64,000 nt of DNA from Thalassia testudinum. Lineage: Eukaryota; Streptophyta; Magnoliopsida; Alismatales; Hydrocharitaceae. A program made the position numbers and the translations under genes. The stretch is from positions 15,196,501-15,260,500 of the forward strand of contig JAZHRO010000073.1 of assembly GCA_037157565.1 (NCBI GenBank). Direction: 5' to 3'. Shown one piece after another: positions 23,424 through 34,478 of the stretch. The notes below the pieces were generated by a model, which was not told where the DNA came from, made no database searches, and saw only the letters and a program-made list of their open reading frames with translations. Every line of letters begins with the position of its first letter. Within the stretch, counting starts at the first letter, position 1.

Positions 23424-25333
23424 CATCGCTTTACCTACTCCCCACCAACACCAGCTGTCATGATACCTAATCCCGCATATATCCAACAGCAGCATGAATA
23501 TGTTCGGCCTGGTGATCTTGCCCAACAGTACCAAAAAAAGGGGAAGAAAGTGGTTACAAATGTGGTGCATGAGCCAGAGCCAGAGCCAGAGGTTGCCACC
23601 CACTACCCTAACGACGACTAGGATGAGGACGAGGGTGACAGCGGCAATGAGGATGAGGACAAGGAGGGCGAGGACGATGCTGAGGTACAGAGGCCACCTC
23701 AACAGGACCCTCAGGCTGAGGCAGGGAGCAATTCTGCTGGTAAGAATTATCGTTAAAATCCTAATAAAATTTATTGATAATGTTTTAATTTTTAATATTT
23801 ATGTTTTTCTTATCAGGTAATAAAAAAAAGGAAGGGGTCTGACAAAAAATGCACATCTAGATGTCTTCTAGAGGGGACAAGAATCAAAGTGCATATCAAT
23901 GAAGCTGGAGAAAATCCAGATTATCCTCCTTTCACCAGTAGACTATCTAGGATGGTAAAGGAGCTCATCCCCCTTTGTTCTTTTAAATGGAGGTCGGTCT
24001 CCAGGGAGATCAAGAGACAACTTATTCGTAATATGGAGGTAAATACTTAATTATTTATGTATATATATAAGTTTACTTTAATAATATTTAATTCATTTAT
24101 ATGATTCGTAATATTACAGGAAATCTTTGATTGGGGTAACGATGTAAATATCACCAAGTATATCCTCCATCATGCCGCAAGATGACATCGTGATTGGAGG
24201 ATGACAATGAAGAGAAAGGTGAAATCTGTAATATTTCTCATTTTTTATTATTTACTTAATTAATTCACTTGATAATTTATTTCTATAATTTAGTATTACA
24301 ATTCAATGTCATCTAATGAGGAGGCATTAAGAAATGTGCCTCCTACAATAGTAGTAGATGTGTTGAGAGAATGCTGTGTGCATTAGAATAAGCCTCAGAT
24401 AGAGGTAATTACAATTACTTTTAATAGTATTTGAAAATAAATTATTCAATTCTTTCCCATTATAATATAAGTTATATGTACAAGATTAGGTGAAGAGGAA
24501 TAAGGCCAATAGGGCCAAAGCTCCACCACAGACCCACTGTTAGGGTCGAACTAGCATAGATAGAGTTTAGGCTAAATATTTAAGTAATTCCTTATAATTA
24601 TGTTACTTTTATGTTTTCAAATAAAGTTTTAATTACAACTATTACATGCAAATCCCTAAAATATATTTATAGGCATGCTCACATGTCGGTGACATGCTCG
24701 ATCGTGTTGATGTATATGAGGTTACTCATAGTAAGGCAAACAATGGTGGCAGGCGAGCATGGATACATGAGACACAGCAGAAAAAGCATGTAAGTAACAT
24801 TTATTTATCAACTATTTAAATTTTATACTTACTTTAATATGACATTAAATTATTGTAATTTGTAGTGAGAAATGATAAACTTAATCAACTCCCCTACAGA
24901 TGTCGCATCTGGCACTCCGCAGTACCCTCCTATGACACCTGAGGAGGCTTTTAGGAGTAGCATGCCTCCAGAACACGGAGGGTTCATTTGTAGTGGGGGG
25001 AGAAGTCAGACGATGTCCAGCTAGTATGGGCGGAAGGGGTCAGCAACAGCAGTTGTTGTCCATCAAATGCAGACACAACTTTGTGATGTGACATCACACC
25101 TCTATGATGTCACCTCACAGTTCAAGCAGCAAACTCAAGCTTAGCAAGATGCTAAGAAATTCATGGAGGAGCAGAGGAAGGAAATGGAGCAGCAAAGAGC
25201 GGATATGAGAGAGATGATGGCATTATTACGAGGTTGCGATGGAGATCACACTTCCTTTCACTACTCGCCTTGTAGAGACAACAACGACCACAGAGGTGGT
25301 CGAGCTGAACAAGGGGTAGGAGCTGAGGCATAG
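23424..25333 (+). pseudogene. Transposase_24-type (TNPA/Ptta-like) gene of the CACTA element, multi-exon
   Basis: Seven inferred exons, the first start uncertain: about 23424-23739, 23817-24038, 24120-24218, 24294-24404, about 24493-24580, 24673-24789 and 24866-25333. Nearly all junctions are GT-AG; the acceptor before exon five is ambiguous. Translation gives an acidic N-terminus (VHEPEPEPEVATHYPNDD), then RLSRMVKELIPLCSFKWRSV, KRNKANRAKAPPQTH, VDVYEVTHSKANNGGRRAW and a C-terminal coiled-coil-like stretch KFMEEQRKEMEQQRADMREM. This order matches plant En/Spm accessory proteins (PF03004-like), which bind subterminal repeats. A few in-frame stops (for example at about 23620, 24390, 24531 and 25022) mark it as defective here. 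It lies downstream of TNP2 on the same strand, as usual for CACTA elements. Confidence 0.75.
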
Positions 25334-25554
25334 CTTATTATTTATCTCTTTTCTAGTTGGTTTTGTATTTTGGTAGTATGACATACTTTTATTATTAGGT
25401 TTATATATATATATATTTGTTGAATGTTTTATGTGTGTTTTGTATGTTAAACTTTTATATTGTGTGTTTTGTATGTTATATATGTTTTAAGGTGTTATAA
25501 GATTCTAAGATTATAGAATCTTATAACCCAAAATGCTATATTTTAAAAGAAAAC

Positions 25555-26000
25555 ATACATATTAACACGACGGTTCTACAAATAATTGTCGCGTTAATAT
25601 ACATGACGGTTATTCAAATAATTGTCATGTATACAAATATAAGACATTTCATGAACCATTGTGTATGGTTTACACAACAATTATAAATAACCGTCATGTT
25701 AATATAAATGACGGTTCTATAAATAACTATCGTATATACAAGTATACGTAGGGTGAAGAACTATCGTGTATGGTTTGTGTATACCATAAATGACGGTGGT
25801 CAAAACTGTCGTTTAAATATTATTTATGAAAGTTTGTAGAATAACTATCATAAATACTATAAGCAGTGGTTTCTAAAACCATCATCTAAAAATACGATGA
25901 TTTGAAGTCAAAATCATCGTGTATACATTGACGCGATACACACTTTCGCGACGATAGAATACAATGGTTTTCATGACATAGGCGATGGTTTTCAACCATC
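25555..26000. repeat. Right subterminal repeats of the CACTA element
   Basis: Dense alternating copies of gacggttctacaaataa, aattgtcgt/catgta and the accatcgt/cgatggtt type, in both orientations. They correspond to the left subterminal array. Confidence 0.75.
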
Positions 26001-26435
26001 GTGAAATCCTTCTTTCCTATAGTGTACTGATTCACAGCCCTCAACCCACCAGACTAATTGGGTTTGGTTTGCATCATTAGCCAATCGATTTGAACAAGCA
26101 CCTGGTTGGACAAACCAAACTACTCATCAAGGTGTTTGCTCTATAGTATTCCTCCAATCTGACCACCCCTTCTCCTTACCACCTTCTGCTCGGCTGAAGG
26201 CATTGAATTTATGCTTAACGGGAGGCAACGCATCATTCCAAAACCTGAGGCCCTTCTGATTCTTTTTAGATGCATTCTAATTGCAGTTTAGGTTCAACTT
26301 TAGAATAGGCAACTCTACCTTTGATACTTGTATCAGAGCTTGAAATCATCTGTAATAGTCATCCAGGCCAGTACACCAACCCTTAGATCCTGTTCTAAAA
26401 CTTTGAACTAAGCTGAATTCGAACACACCTTGTTT

Positions 26436-26473
26436 ACAATGAGGACATTGCAAAACCTAGGCATGGGGGGGTA
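26436..26473 (+). promoter_or_regulatory. Internal polypurine-like motif of element A
   Basis: The small hairpin ACAATG-AGGA-CATTG is followed by CTAGGCATGGGGGGGTA. The same pair of motifs is found in B (41340) and C (51485), each about 1.2-1.3 kb upstream of the 3' LTR. Confidence 0.65.
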
Positions 26474-27140
26474 TTAAGTGCACAACAAATGGGAAAATCA
26501 ATTCTCTGTTGGGATCTCACAAAATATATATATATAAATGGAGACTTGGGAGGAAAATTTTTTGGATTTAATGAAATATCTATCTTGAGGAGGAAAAGAG
26601 GAGGAAATACAAAAAATTTCAAAGGAGTAGAAATCAGAAAAAATTGATAGTCCTAGCAATTGATTATGGATCCTACATAAGTTCTAGACCTAATCAAAGC
26701 AAGGATTAAGTCATGAAGTGCTAGAGACAAGGAGATAAGTAAAGAGTACCAACCTTAGGCCTCTTAAGCCTATTCTAGGGCTTAAATATTACGTATTTGT
26801 TAAGATTAGGATTAATCCTCAAGAGGTTGAGGAAAGTGCGAGGCTGATGTATTAAGTTTAAGGCTTAGAGATTATTCGACCCTATTGCCTATCCTTTGGT
26901 TTGCAGAACTTGGTAACCTAAGCACCCAAAAAAATAACACATTGGTCAGGTTCAGTATGCTTAATGAAATAGAATGCCAAAAGTGTTTTGTTCTGAAAAA
27001 GGTTTTCCCAAAGATCTGGCTTCAGAATAACTCAAAGACACAAGTTGATTGGACGAGTACCCAACGTGCAGAGGTGGAATGAAAAATACTCCCCTCAAGG
27101 ATGCGTAATAACATATTGTCTCCTCGGTGCTTGTCTTCTG

Positions 27141-27156
27141 GGATATCTAAATATCC
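27141..27156 (+). promoter_or_regulatory. Conserved 3'-region hairpin, element A copy
   Basis: GGATAT-ctaa-ATATCC, preceded by ctcctcggtgcttgtc and followed by ctaccgggggcatgtaagc. The B copy is at 42002-42021 with the same flanks. Confidence 0.65.
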
Positions 27157-27189
27157 TACCGGGGGCATGTAAGCGCCATGTGTTGGTTG

Positions 27190-27345
27190 AGGTTCCATGT
27201 GTGAGATTATCCCGAAATGTCAATTGCAAGGGCTTGAATTTAGCTACAAAATGCCATGGGCGACACTATCCCGAAGTGTCAAAAGCTAGGGTTCCGGCGG
27301 TTTTTATGGGTAGTGTTATCCCAAAACATCAAAAGCCAGGGACCC
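27190..27345 (+). repeat. Three tandem hairpin-like modules in the A 3' region
   Basis: Three units of roughly 50-60 bases, each with (c)atg-g-g, tatcccgaa-tgtcaa and gc-aggg phrases. They correspond to three units in B at 42050-42210. Confidence 0.65.
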
Positions 27346-27778
27346 TTTGTGGATTGATGGTGGGGAAAAGGAATCTGATACAGACCGTGTTTAGGGCCAA
27401 TCCGATGTTGGATTTAGGGGAATGTAAAAAGAAAAGAGAGAAAACTCTCAAAATAAATATCCCTCACTATCTCTCTTATCAAAAATGCACTGGCAAACTG
27501 AACCTAGACTTTCTACAAATGCGCACGGGTACTTTAACTACTGGGGTCAAAGAACCTCTAGGCAGTTTTTTGTGGGCCTCAAAAGCTTTCACGGCAGACC
27601 CAACGCTGGGGCCAGTCAGGTCTAGATCTTGGCTGGTACTTGAGTACCTATAGGCCTATTTTTGGTATTCTGATCTAATTTCCAAAGAGGAGGCACAAAC
27701 AGGCATCTGAACATCGAAAACAAAATCAAGTGATCAAGTTCTTTTCATAAGATTTTGCTAGGGTCTAACAAAAGTTAT

Positions 27779-27789
27779 TTCTGGGGGTT
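27779..27789 (+). promoter_or_regulatory. Polypurine tract of element A
   Basis: ttctgggggtt lies immediately before the TG of LTR A2 and primes plus-strand DNA synthesis. It is weaker than the GGCATGGGGGTA of B and C. Confidence 0.55.
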
Positions 27790-28742
27790 TGATGGTAATG
27801 CCATAATCATCATAACTTACTTGAATTATTTGGAATCAGGAGATAAATGCTACTAAATGATTGTCTGAGGACCATAATTCTACTCTGATATGATTTGAGA
27901 AGATAAGAAAATAAGGTTAATTCCACTATTTTAATAGCGCATCACAAATGTAGATTAACCACAAAATTACTTAGGAGTTAATTAAAGGTCAAATGAACAT
28001 TAAAAGACTAAAAAGTGGGCTCACATTAATAGAATTAAGGTTGCACGCATTTCGAGGACTAAAATAGTATTGAAAATCCTAATTATCAACCCCACTTAAA
28101 GTGAAAGGGTTCTAGTTGAGATAACATCAATCTAAACTTCCTAAAATTCATGGAGAAATATTCTAAGAGGTTTGGTATCTTTCGTTTAACCATTTGAACC
28201 CATTTTGACCTAAAATAAAGATTCAAACGGGAATTTGCCTTGATTTGGGTTCTTATGCAATTTATCCATTCAAATGTGGTCAAAACTCAAATCCAACTTT
28301 ACCATTAGATTCCTTGGGTAAACATTAGGTTAACACCAAAATTTGGGCCCAATCAGAGAGTCCATCTTGACCTAGTTTTCATTTTAGCCCCTAGAAACTC
28401 TCTTTCTTACATTTAGACCCTTAGGTTTCGAGTTTATTATAGAAAGGCCCCTAAATTTATCGTTGTCTTTATGAATTGGTCCCTACAGTCATGAAAATGT
28501 GAATAGAACATCAACCCATCACTGACCTTCTTCAAACTGGGAAAACTCTCATGTTTGATCACCAAATCCCTCTAAATTTGGAGGGATTAATGATCAAAAG
28601 ATCCCTAATGATTGGGTGCACCTTCTTTCCCAAATTGAAACTAAAGAGGCTCCACCAAGCTTGCAAAATCAATGGTTCTAACTCTCCAATTCCACGACAC
28701 CTATTTGCAAAATCCTCCAATATGAGAGCTAAATTGGGCCCT

Positions 28743-28750
28743 ATATAAGC
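28743..28750 (+). promoter_or_regulatory. TATA box of LTR A2
   Basis: TATATAAG in ggccctatataagctctatgtg, the same context as A1. Confidence 0.65.
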
Positions 28751-29617
28751 TCTATGTGGTTCAGTAGTCAAAGTCAACCCGGTTCTGGCCTAAACCCACC
28801 CTTTCTTCTCTTCTTCGACAATCTCCACTGCGGCTCTGGTGACCCTCCTCCTTCATCCTTCTATAGCCTCTGAACCATCAAATTGGGAGTGCCAAATTCT
28901 TCCTCATCCACATCCACCCCTCACCGGCCAAAGAAGAGGACATCCCTGCCTTTGTCGTCGCCATTCTCTCTCACTGGAGGCCACTTCGTCCACTATGCCG
29001 GTGAAGCAAGCCACCATGAATTCTGCCCCCTTTCGTCTAATAGATAAGTTCTTTCTCTTCCTCTCCTCTAACTAGGATTAGGATCCGTAGAACCCAAATT
29101 CAACCGCTTATTCATCTTCTCCCCCTCCTTCTTCGCCTCCGGCCACGCCTCCAGTGTGGTCGCATGACTGCTACACCACACAAAACACCACACCACGACC
29201 ACCCACACCTCCCTCGCACCTTACTGACCAGAAGCCTCAACCTAATTAGGCTTATTGGTCACTCATCCTCTCTATTGACCAAATCCATCACCAAACACCC
29301 TAATCGACCTCGATAGATTGTCCTAGTCCACCAATCACCTTGACACCACTGCCTCAACACTCAAATCACAGTGAAGCTTAGGAACCTTTTAATTAGGGCA
29401 TTTAGCCCATATTTTGATATTTCAGGTGTCGCCGATGAGCTCTACTCCAGCTCCGTCCGCCGTCCTCCAGCCATCACTCAACCTTGCACCACTTTGCAAG
29501 GCTACGGAATCTTCTAGCAAAGCTTCTTGGGCCTTGGATGAGAGAGAAAAGCACAACAGTCGCTTCAATTAGAGCTCCAATCCTCTACTGTGCTCATGAG
29601 GAGAATAGTGGGATTTA

Positions 29618-29657
29618 GTCCCACATCGTGGATCACAAAATTTGAAAGTCATATAAA
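29618..29657 (+). promoter_or_regulatory. snRNA-type upstream element plus TATA in LTR A2
   Basis: GTCCCACATCG (29618-29628) is an exact match to the plant snRNA upstream element RTCCCACATCG. TATAAA starts at 29652, 23 bases after its end. That spacing is close to what is described for plant RNA polymerase III snRNA promoters. LTR A3 has a one-base variant of the element and both B LTRs an exact match. Confidence 0.6.
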
Positions 29658-30399
29658 TTGATTATTGTGCAATGGCTTATCGCCTTGTAAACTGGGGGTG
29701 AGGTCCCCTCTCACTCTCTCTGTCTCACACCTCACCTGCGATCACATGCTCGTGGGAATGGTCCCTCTGGCCGAATCTGATTACTTGACCCTTTATATTG
29801 ATCGAGTTCTGATTGAGAAAGAGAATAGGAGATTCTAAGGAAGGAGAGGGTGGGTTTGGCACTGTAGCTCCTCAGGATGCATGCCAGCGCTTAGGTGCAT
29901 TCCTGAGGTTTTCAACTTGATGAGTTCGAGCATTTGCCCCTTGTGCCCAAAGCCTGATCTTAGTTACTATGGAGATATTGGATTCTGAGTCGATGTGGCT
30001 ATGTTGTTTGAAGTTACTGTTGGAACATTTGACTTGGCTTGAGACTACTATCAGTACTAGGAATTGTGCTTAACTCAAGAGATTAATTGGTGATTCAAAC
30101 CACCATTTTTAGACCTCCAATTATCTTTTTGTTCCATTGATTTTGAGATACATTATTTGACTCTTATTGAATACATTTTTTAGTGGATTATTTATTCATT
30201 GTTATCATTATTATTGTGCTTATTTATTTCTCACATTAGACTACTGATTGAATTCCATATTTTCTCCCTGCGAACGATCTCGGAACTCACAATTTTCTGA
30301 GCACTTATAAATTTAAATGTTGTCGATTCGATTTTCATCACTATACTATGACACATTTATTCTCACTAAACTATGATGATCTTCGATCGTGCAACGTTT

Positions 30400-30417
30400 T
30401 GGTGCTGTTTCTGGGGA
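30400..30417 (+). other. Primer-binding site after LTR A2
   Basis: TGGTGCTGTTTCTGGGGA, a tRNA-Asp-type site. Its presence downstream of the 3' LTR shows that A2 is also followed by a leader. Confidence 0.75.
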
Positions 30418-30757
30418 TCAACATGCAATTCACAAGTAGTCATATCATTATTGAATTGATTTCTAACTTATCCTATCAGCTTTGTCTTGTTGTAGCGAGG
30501 TACATCACGAGGAGATCTTTCCCACAATCAACCTCTGCAGGGGTAGCTAAAATTTCTCTTCTTCCATAATCATCTCTTAATCTTATGAAGAGAAAAGGAA
30601 AACAAATCAATTAAGATCCACTTACCTTACGTACCTAGTAAATATCATTCAAAGGTAAAAAGTGACTTGATTCGCATGATTAATTGACAACAGATTGATA
30701 CTGATGTGATTTGATTAGAGATTCTCCATCCTGATTTCCTGCACTTATTAGGGATAA
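30418..30757 (+). other. Truncated second copy of the element A leader
   Basis: Aligns with 13811-14140 to the phrase ttattaggga and then stops. So the order is LTR-internal-LTR-leader, a tandem arrangement cut short where element J begins. Confidence 0.8.
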
Positions 30758-30761
30758 TAGT

Positions 30762-31421
30762 AATAACAATAAATCCTATGGAACCTCAGTAATATAAAAC
30801 AAACCAAGCCTTTCTTAGTCACAAAGAGCCATACTTTAGATCGTAGTAGTTGCAAGTGCAGGAGGGCAAAAGCACTACAGAGAATATGAGATTTTTGCTT
30901 GTTGGAAGCTTTTGAGGTGTGCTTTTGAGTGGGGGGTCGAGGATCTTATTTATAGGTGTTTATCGACCTAAATTGGTCGATCCAAATGAAGTTTGGTCAA
31001 TTAATTTAATGTTTTGATGAATTCCATGTTGATCGATTAAATTAGGAAAATGATCAACTTTTGAAGCTTAGCTAGAATTTGACTGTTAGAGGCCTTTGAT
31101 CGACTATCAAATTTAGGTTGGTCAATCAAAGTTGGTTTGGTCGATCAATGTCAAAAGGTTGGTCGATCAGCACTACTGAAAAGTTAGGATTTTAGTTGAA
31201 TTTTGTGGCTAACAAGTTTTGAAAATTCATTGGTTGTTATTTTTGAGGTTCCTTACAATATTCTAGATTCAATAAAATTAAAAAGAGTCTCCACAATCCT
31301 AATCAAGAGATTGATTCCACTTGTGTCACGATCATCATTGCCTGATTAGACTTCAAGTGTCTTGAAATGATTAGTCCACAATAAAACATAATTTTGTTAC
31401 ATCAAAATAAGGGTATCTACA
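30762..31421 (-). mobile_element. Truncated Sirevirus-like LTR of element J
   Basis: On the minus strand, an LTR start TGTAGATACCCTTATTTTGATG is immediately preceded by a polypurine tract AAAAAAGGGGAGAA. Its far end, with the usual CACCCCCCTC phrase, is missing at 30762, so the LTR is truncated there. The remainder is rich in ttggtcgatcaa motifs. Confidence 0.6.
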
Positions 31422-31730
31422 TTCTCCCCTTTTTTGATGATAACAAAATTATAAATATTATATATGCATGAGGATATAAAAGATATAGAAGTTTATCTCC
31501 CCCTTTGTTATTAACAAAAAGCTTATATGATACATGCTCCCCTTTACTATATGATAGATGAAATTCATGATATGCTACTTGTAGAAAGATATAAACAAAA
31601 TGGATAAGAACTGCACTTTATATAAAAAAAGGATTATCACAATAATGGGAAATAAAGTACTACACATAATAAATAAAGTACTATAGCCATGAAGATAGAA
31701 ATGAGAAATATAGAGTTCCACAATCCATGG
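31422..31730 (-). other. 3' untranslated region of element J, left half
   Basis: AT-rich non-coding sequence between the J polypurine tract and the insertion point of element B. It should continue at 45378. Confidence 0.5.
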
Positions 31731-32659
31731 TGATGAGAACCTCGTCATAAACCCTAAACTAGCACCATCTAACGCAGATTTGCAAGAACAAGCTCCTACA
31801 TAACTCTAGAAAGGCTTGGCTCAGAGAAATTCTAAGTTTGTAATGAAAACATAAACTAAGGGTAAAAATGCAATTTCACCAATTCAATCTGAAAATAGGG
31901 TAACTCAGGGTCCAAACATAGGTCAAAATAACCTAACAGGAAGAAAAGTGGGATGAGATGATCCAATAAGGGCTACAGCAACTACAAGGAATTAAATGAC
32001 ATCCTGTAACCCTAAAAAAAAATCCACTTCAATTCACGAGGTTTGAGGCAAATAAAAAATCGACTAAACCCTCTAAAATTCATAGAAAAATAATCTCTAG
32101 GGTTTAGAACCTTCAATTTGGCCTTAGGAACCCATTTTGACCAACATTGAGAACCATGCCCAATTAATAACTTAATTTGGGTTTTTGCGTAAATTGATCG
32201 GTCAAACAAGGTCTGATCTAGAAATAAAATTCACCATTAGAATCCTTAGGCCCCATTTAGTCATGCATAAAAACTTGAGCCTAAGAAGAGACCTTCTTGA
32301 CCGACTTTGCATTTTGGTCCTCATCCATTACTTTTTGACCCTCAACTTTTGAAACCCTCGCATTTTGACCCCTAACACTTCTTCGTTCTTTGCATTTGGG
32401 TCCTCCCTGCAAAACCCTAAGTAGCGCCATGCTCCGGTGACTTTGCGTGGAGCATGGCGCCGCGTAGGGTAAGGGGGACCCTTTGCCAAGTCAACCGGGG
32501 GTTCCCTGCGACCTTTGCCATCGCAGGGACACCTCCATGGTCTCTGCAACCACCCATACCTCCCGTGCGAACGCGCGGAAGGTATGGGTCTCCATCTCCG
32601 GCGTCCTCCGGTAAGGGAGGCACGTCGTCTCCCTCCTCCCTCCTCTCTGATTTCGACTC

Positions 32660-32667
32660 TATAAAAG
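32660..32667 (+). promoter_or_regulatory. TATA box of LTR B1
   Basis: TATAAAAG in cgactctataaaagccctcg, identical in LTR B2 at 43579. Confidence 0.7.
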
Positions 32668-33557
32668 CCCTCGACGCTCTGCTGCACTCTCCAGCTCGGA
32701 TCTGACGGAGAAACCCCCCCTTTTCCTCTCTTCCCACTCCGACAGAAGCCCCCCTGCTCCGGCGGTTCTTCCTCCTCCTCCTCGTCGCTCTGCCGCACTA
32801 CCAGCAGCAGAGCGGCCTTCACCTGCTCTTCCCGCGTCGCGACGTACCTAGCGCATGCTCTCCCGCTCTCTCCTCGCCGCCGCCCTCTCTCGCTGGGCAC
32901 CTTCTTCTCCGGCGACAGTCGATCCGACTGTCGCCCTGGTCTGGCCCCCCTCGTCCCTCCAAGTAGGTACAGTTCTTCCCTTTCCTCCTCTCTTTCTTTT
33001 CCCTACTTTAATTTGCTCAACCGCCCTTCGACCGCGCTTAATCACCCTCACCTTCTCCATCTCCGGCCACCCTCCGATGAGACGTTCCCATCGCTCCGCA
33101 GCCCCATACGCCTCGCCGACCCTCACAGAACCTCTGCCTCCTCACCCTGATCAACCTCCGCTCACCCATTACCACTCGACACCCCCACCACACTCCACCG
33201 AACAAACCCATTCTCGCGGCCACAGTCTGACCTAGCCCCGCCACCAAACGCCATCCCACGACCTGCCACACCCCGCACCACCTTCGCCTTGCCATGGTGA
33301 AGGTCCCCCACGTGTTTGATTAGGTCGAAGGGCCGTATTCCTGTCTAACAGGTTCGCTGCTCCAGCTGCCATTAGCGACGACTGAAGCAGCTTCGAGGCG
33401 AGCTCCAGGCCCTGTAGCCCCAGATTCCCAGGTACTGCAGGTTGGGGCGAAGTCCGCGAAGGCTTCTACCTCTTCAGTTGGCCCAGACATCGACTGCAGC
33501 TGATCAGAGGGCGAGGTGGAGTCGTCCTGCGGGCGCGCGCGAAGGCAGCAGAAGTTA

Positions 33558-33600
33558 GTCCCACATCGTGGGATTTCAAAGCTGCGCACCCGCATAAAGG
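33558..33600 (+). promoter_or_regulatory. snRNA-type upstream element plus TATA-like box in LTR B1
   Basis: GTCCCACATCG at 33558-33568, then CATAAAGG from 33593, 24 bases on. The spacing matches the A2 copy. Repeated unchanged in B2 (44477-44519). Confidence 0.6.
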
Positions 33601-33889
33601 CAAAAAGTGCCTTAGCCTCTTTGCCTCCTGACCACGGGGTGAGGTGCCTCTCACCCACTCGACTCGACCTCGTCTGCGACCACCCCACGTGGACCTAGCC
33701 CGACCCGTTTACCCGACCTGCACTCCTCGCCCACCACCGCACACCGGTGGGCCTGGACCCGGACGTGACCCGTGCCCGACTACCCGACAGCTCTGGGAGA
33801 GCTATCCTACGAGTGAATTCTGAGAGAGAGAGACGCGGGGGAGGGTAGAGTAGGTTTTTGCCCTTGACAAAACTGTGAGTGTGTAGCCA

Positions 33890-34262
33890 CAAGAGAAAAG
33901 AAGAAGAAGAGAAGGTAGACCGCAGAGGAAGGAGAAGAAAGAAGGAAGGAGGACGCACTGTAGCAGCGGGTTACTTAAGTCGTCTGATTGAAAAATCAGA
34001 CGACGCTCCGAGGATGAAGAAGAAGGAGAAGAAAAGAAGGACAGGACCGCAAGGAAAAGAAAAAGAAGAGGAAGAAGCTCTGAAGAACCCAAGAGAAGAA
34101 CAGAAGGAAGAAGACAAAAGAAGAGAAGCGGAACACGAGAAGAAAAGTAGAAGCTCTGAAGAAAAAGAAAGAAGAAAGCAAGAAAAAGAAGAATAGAGGA
34201 AGAACAAGAAGAAGGAAGAAAACTGAAGAACCAAAGAGAAGAGAAAAGAAGAAGAAGCCAAG
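33890..34262 (+). repeat. GAA-rich polypurine tract in LTR B1
   Basis: About 370 bases of almost only A and G on this strand (gaagaagaag, gaagaaaag), with a short mixed break near 33955-34005. Frames on both strands across it are compositional artefacts. The B2 equivalent is 44812-45185. Confidence 0.85.
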
Positions 34263-34460
34263 AAGACAAATTTTTCTCTCTCTCTCTCTTTATTTTTGTA
34301 ATAGAAACTTTGTATCTCTAGAATACAGTTTGCTCCCTGAGTTCGACCTCGGGAGATCTTTTATTTCCGAGTAAAAATTGTAATAGTGGCAATGACTATC
34401 TGTACTACAACGCCATTTCTATAACAAAACAACAAAACCTAGTCATACTGCCATTATTCT

Positions 34461-34478
34461 TGGCGCCATTGACGGGGA
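34461..34478 (+). other. Primer-binding site of element B (tRNA-Asp type)
   Basis: TGGCGCCATTGACGGGGA differs at two positions from the complement of plant tRNA-Asp, the best match in this window. Confidence 0.9.

Larger units (their letters stand above)
16481..26024 (+). mobile_element. CACTA (En/Spm) DNA transposon, both ends intact, 9544 bp
   Basis: Left end CACTACTAGAAAAATGG. The right end, read on the opposite strand, is CACTATAGGAAAGAAGG. The 3-bp target-site duplication TAC is present at 16478-16480 and 26025-26027. Both subterminal regions hold many short AACCGTCGT/ACGACGGTT-type repeats, the kind bound by TNPA proteins. Inside are a TNP2 transposase relic and an intron-containing Transposase_24-type gene, both on the plus strand. 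The host sequence is the internal region of element A, so the insertion is younger than A. Confidence 0.95.
26028..27789 (+). other. 3' untranslated region of element A
   Basis: Resumes element A after the CACTA element. It aligns with the B 3' region (41096-42648) through shared phrases: gcttaacgggaggcaa (26214), acaatgaggacattg plus ggcatgggggg (26436), ggtaacctaagcaccc (26910), ctcctcggtgcttgtc (27120) and ggtact-tg-agtacc (27635). The longest frame (27045-27653, 202 codons) covers conserved non-coding structure and is matched in B only in other frames, so I do not call a gene. It ends in the polypurine tract before LTR A2. Confidence 0.8.
27790..30396 (+). repeat. 3' LTR of element A (LTR A2)
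   Basis: Begins TGATGGTAATGCC after the polypurine tract and ends GCAACG (the CA end changed to CG) just before another primer-binding site. Aligns with A1 throughout except for A1's nested solo LTR and a segment of about 0.37 kb (29490-29865) missing from A1. The TATA box is at 28743. Reading frames at 28551-29075 are not conserved as protein between A1 and A2. Confidence 0.88.
31731..34456 (+). repeat. 5' LTR of element B
   Basis: Starts TGATGAGAACCTCG and ends gccatta. It includes an AT-rich front part resembling LTR A, a TATA box at 32660, a GC-rich transcribed segment (about 32400-33800), an snRNA-type upstream element at 33558, and a purine-rich tract. Frames on both strands at 32328-33958 are open because of composition. 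The LTR B2 copies shift frame relative to them, so I do not call genes. Confidence 0.93.

Noticed and set aside
27045..27653. 202-codon open frame in the 3' region of element A
   Set aside because: It overlaps conserved non-coding modules. The aligned B region is not open in the same frame, so conservation is at the RNA or DNA level.
33802..34269. 155-codon Phe/Leu/Ser-rich frame on the minus strand
   Set aside because: It is the reverse complement of a GAA-rich tract. TTC/CTT repetition makes it look like a membrane protein by composition only.
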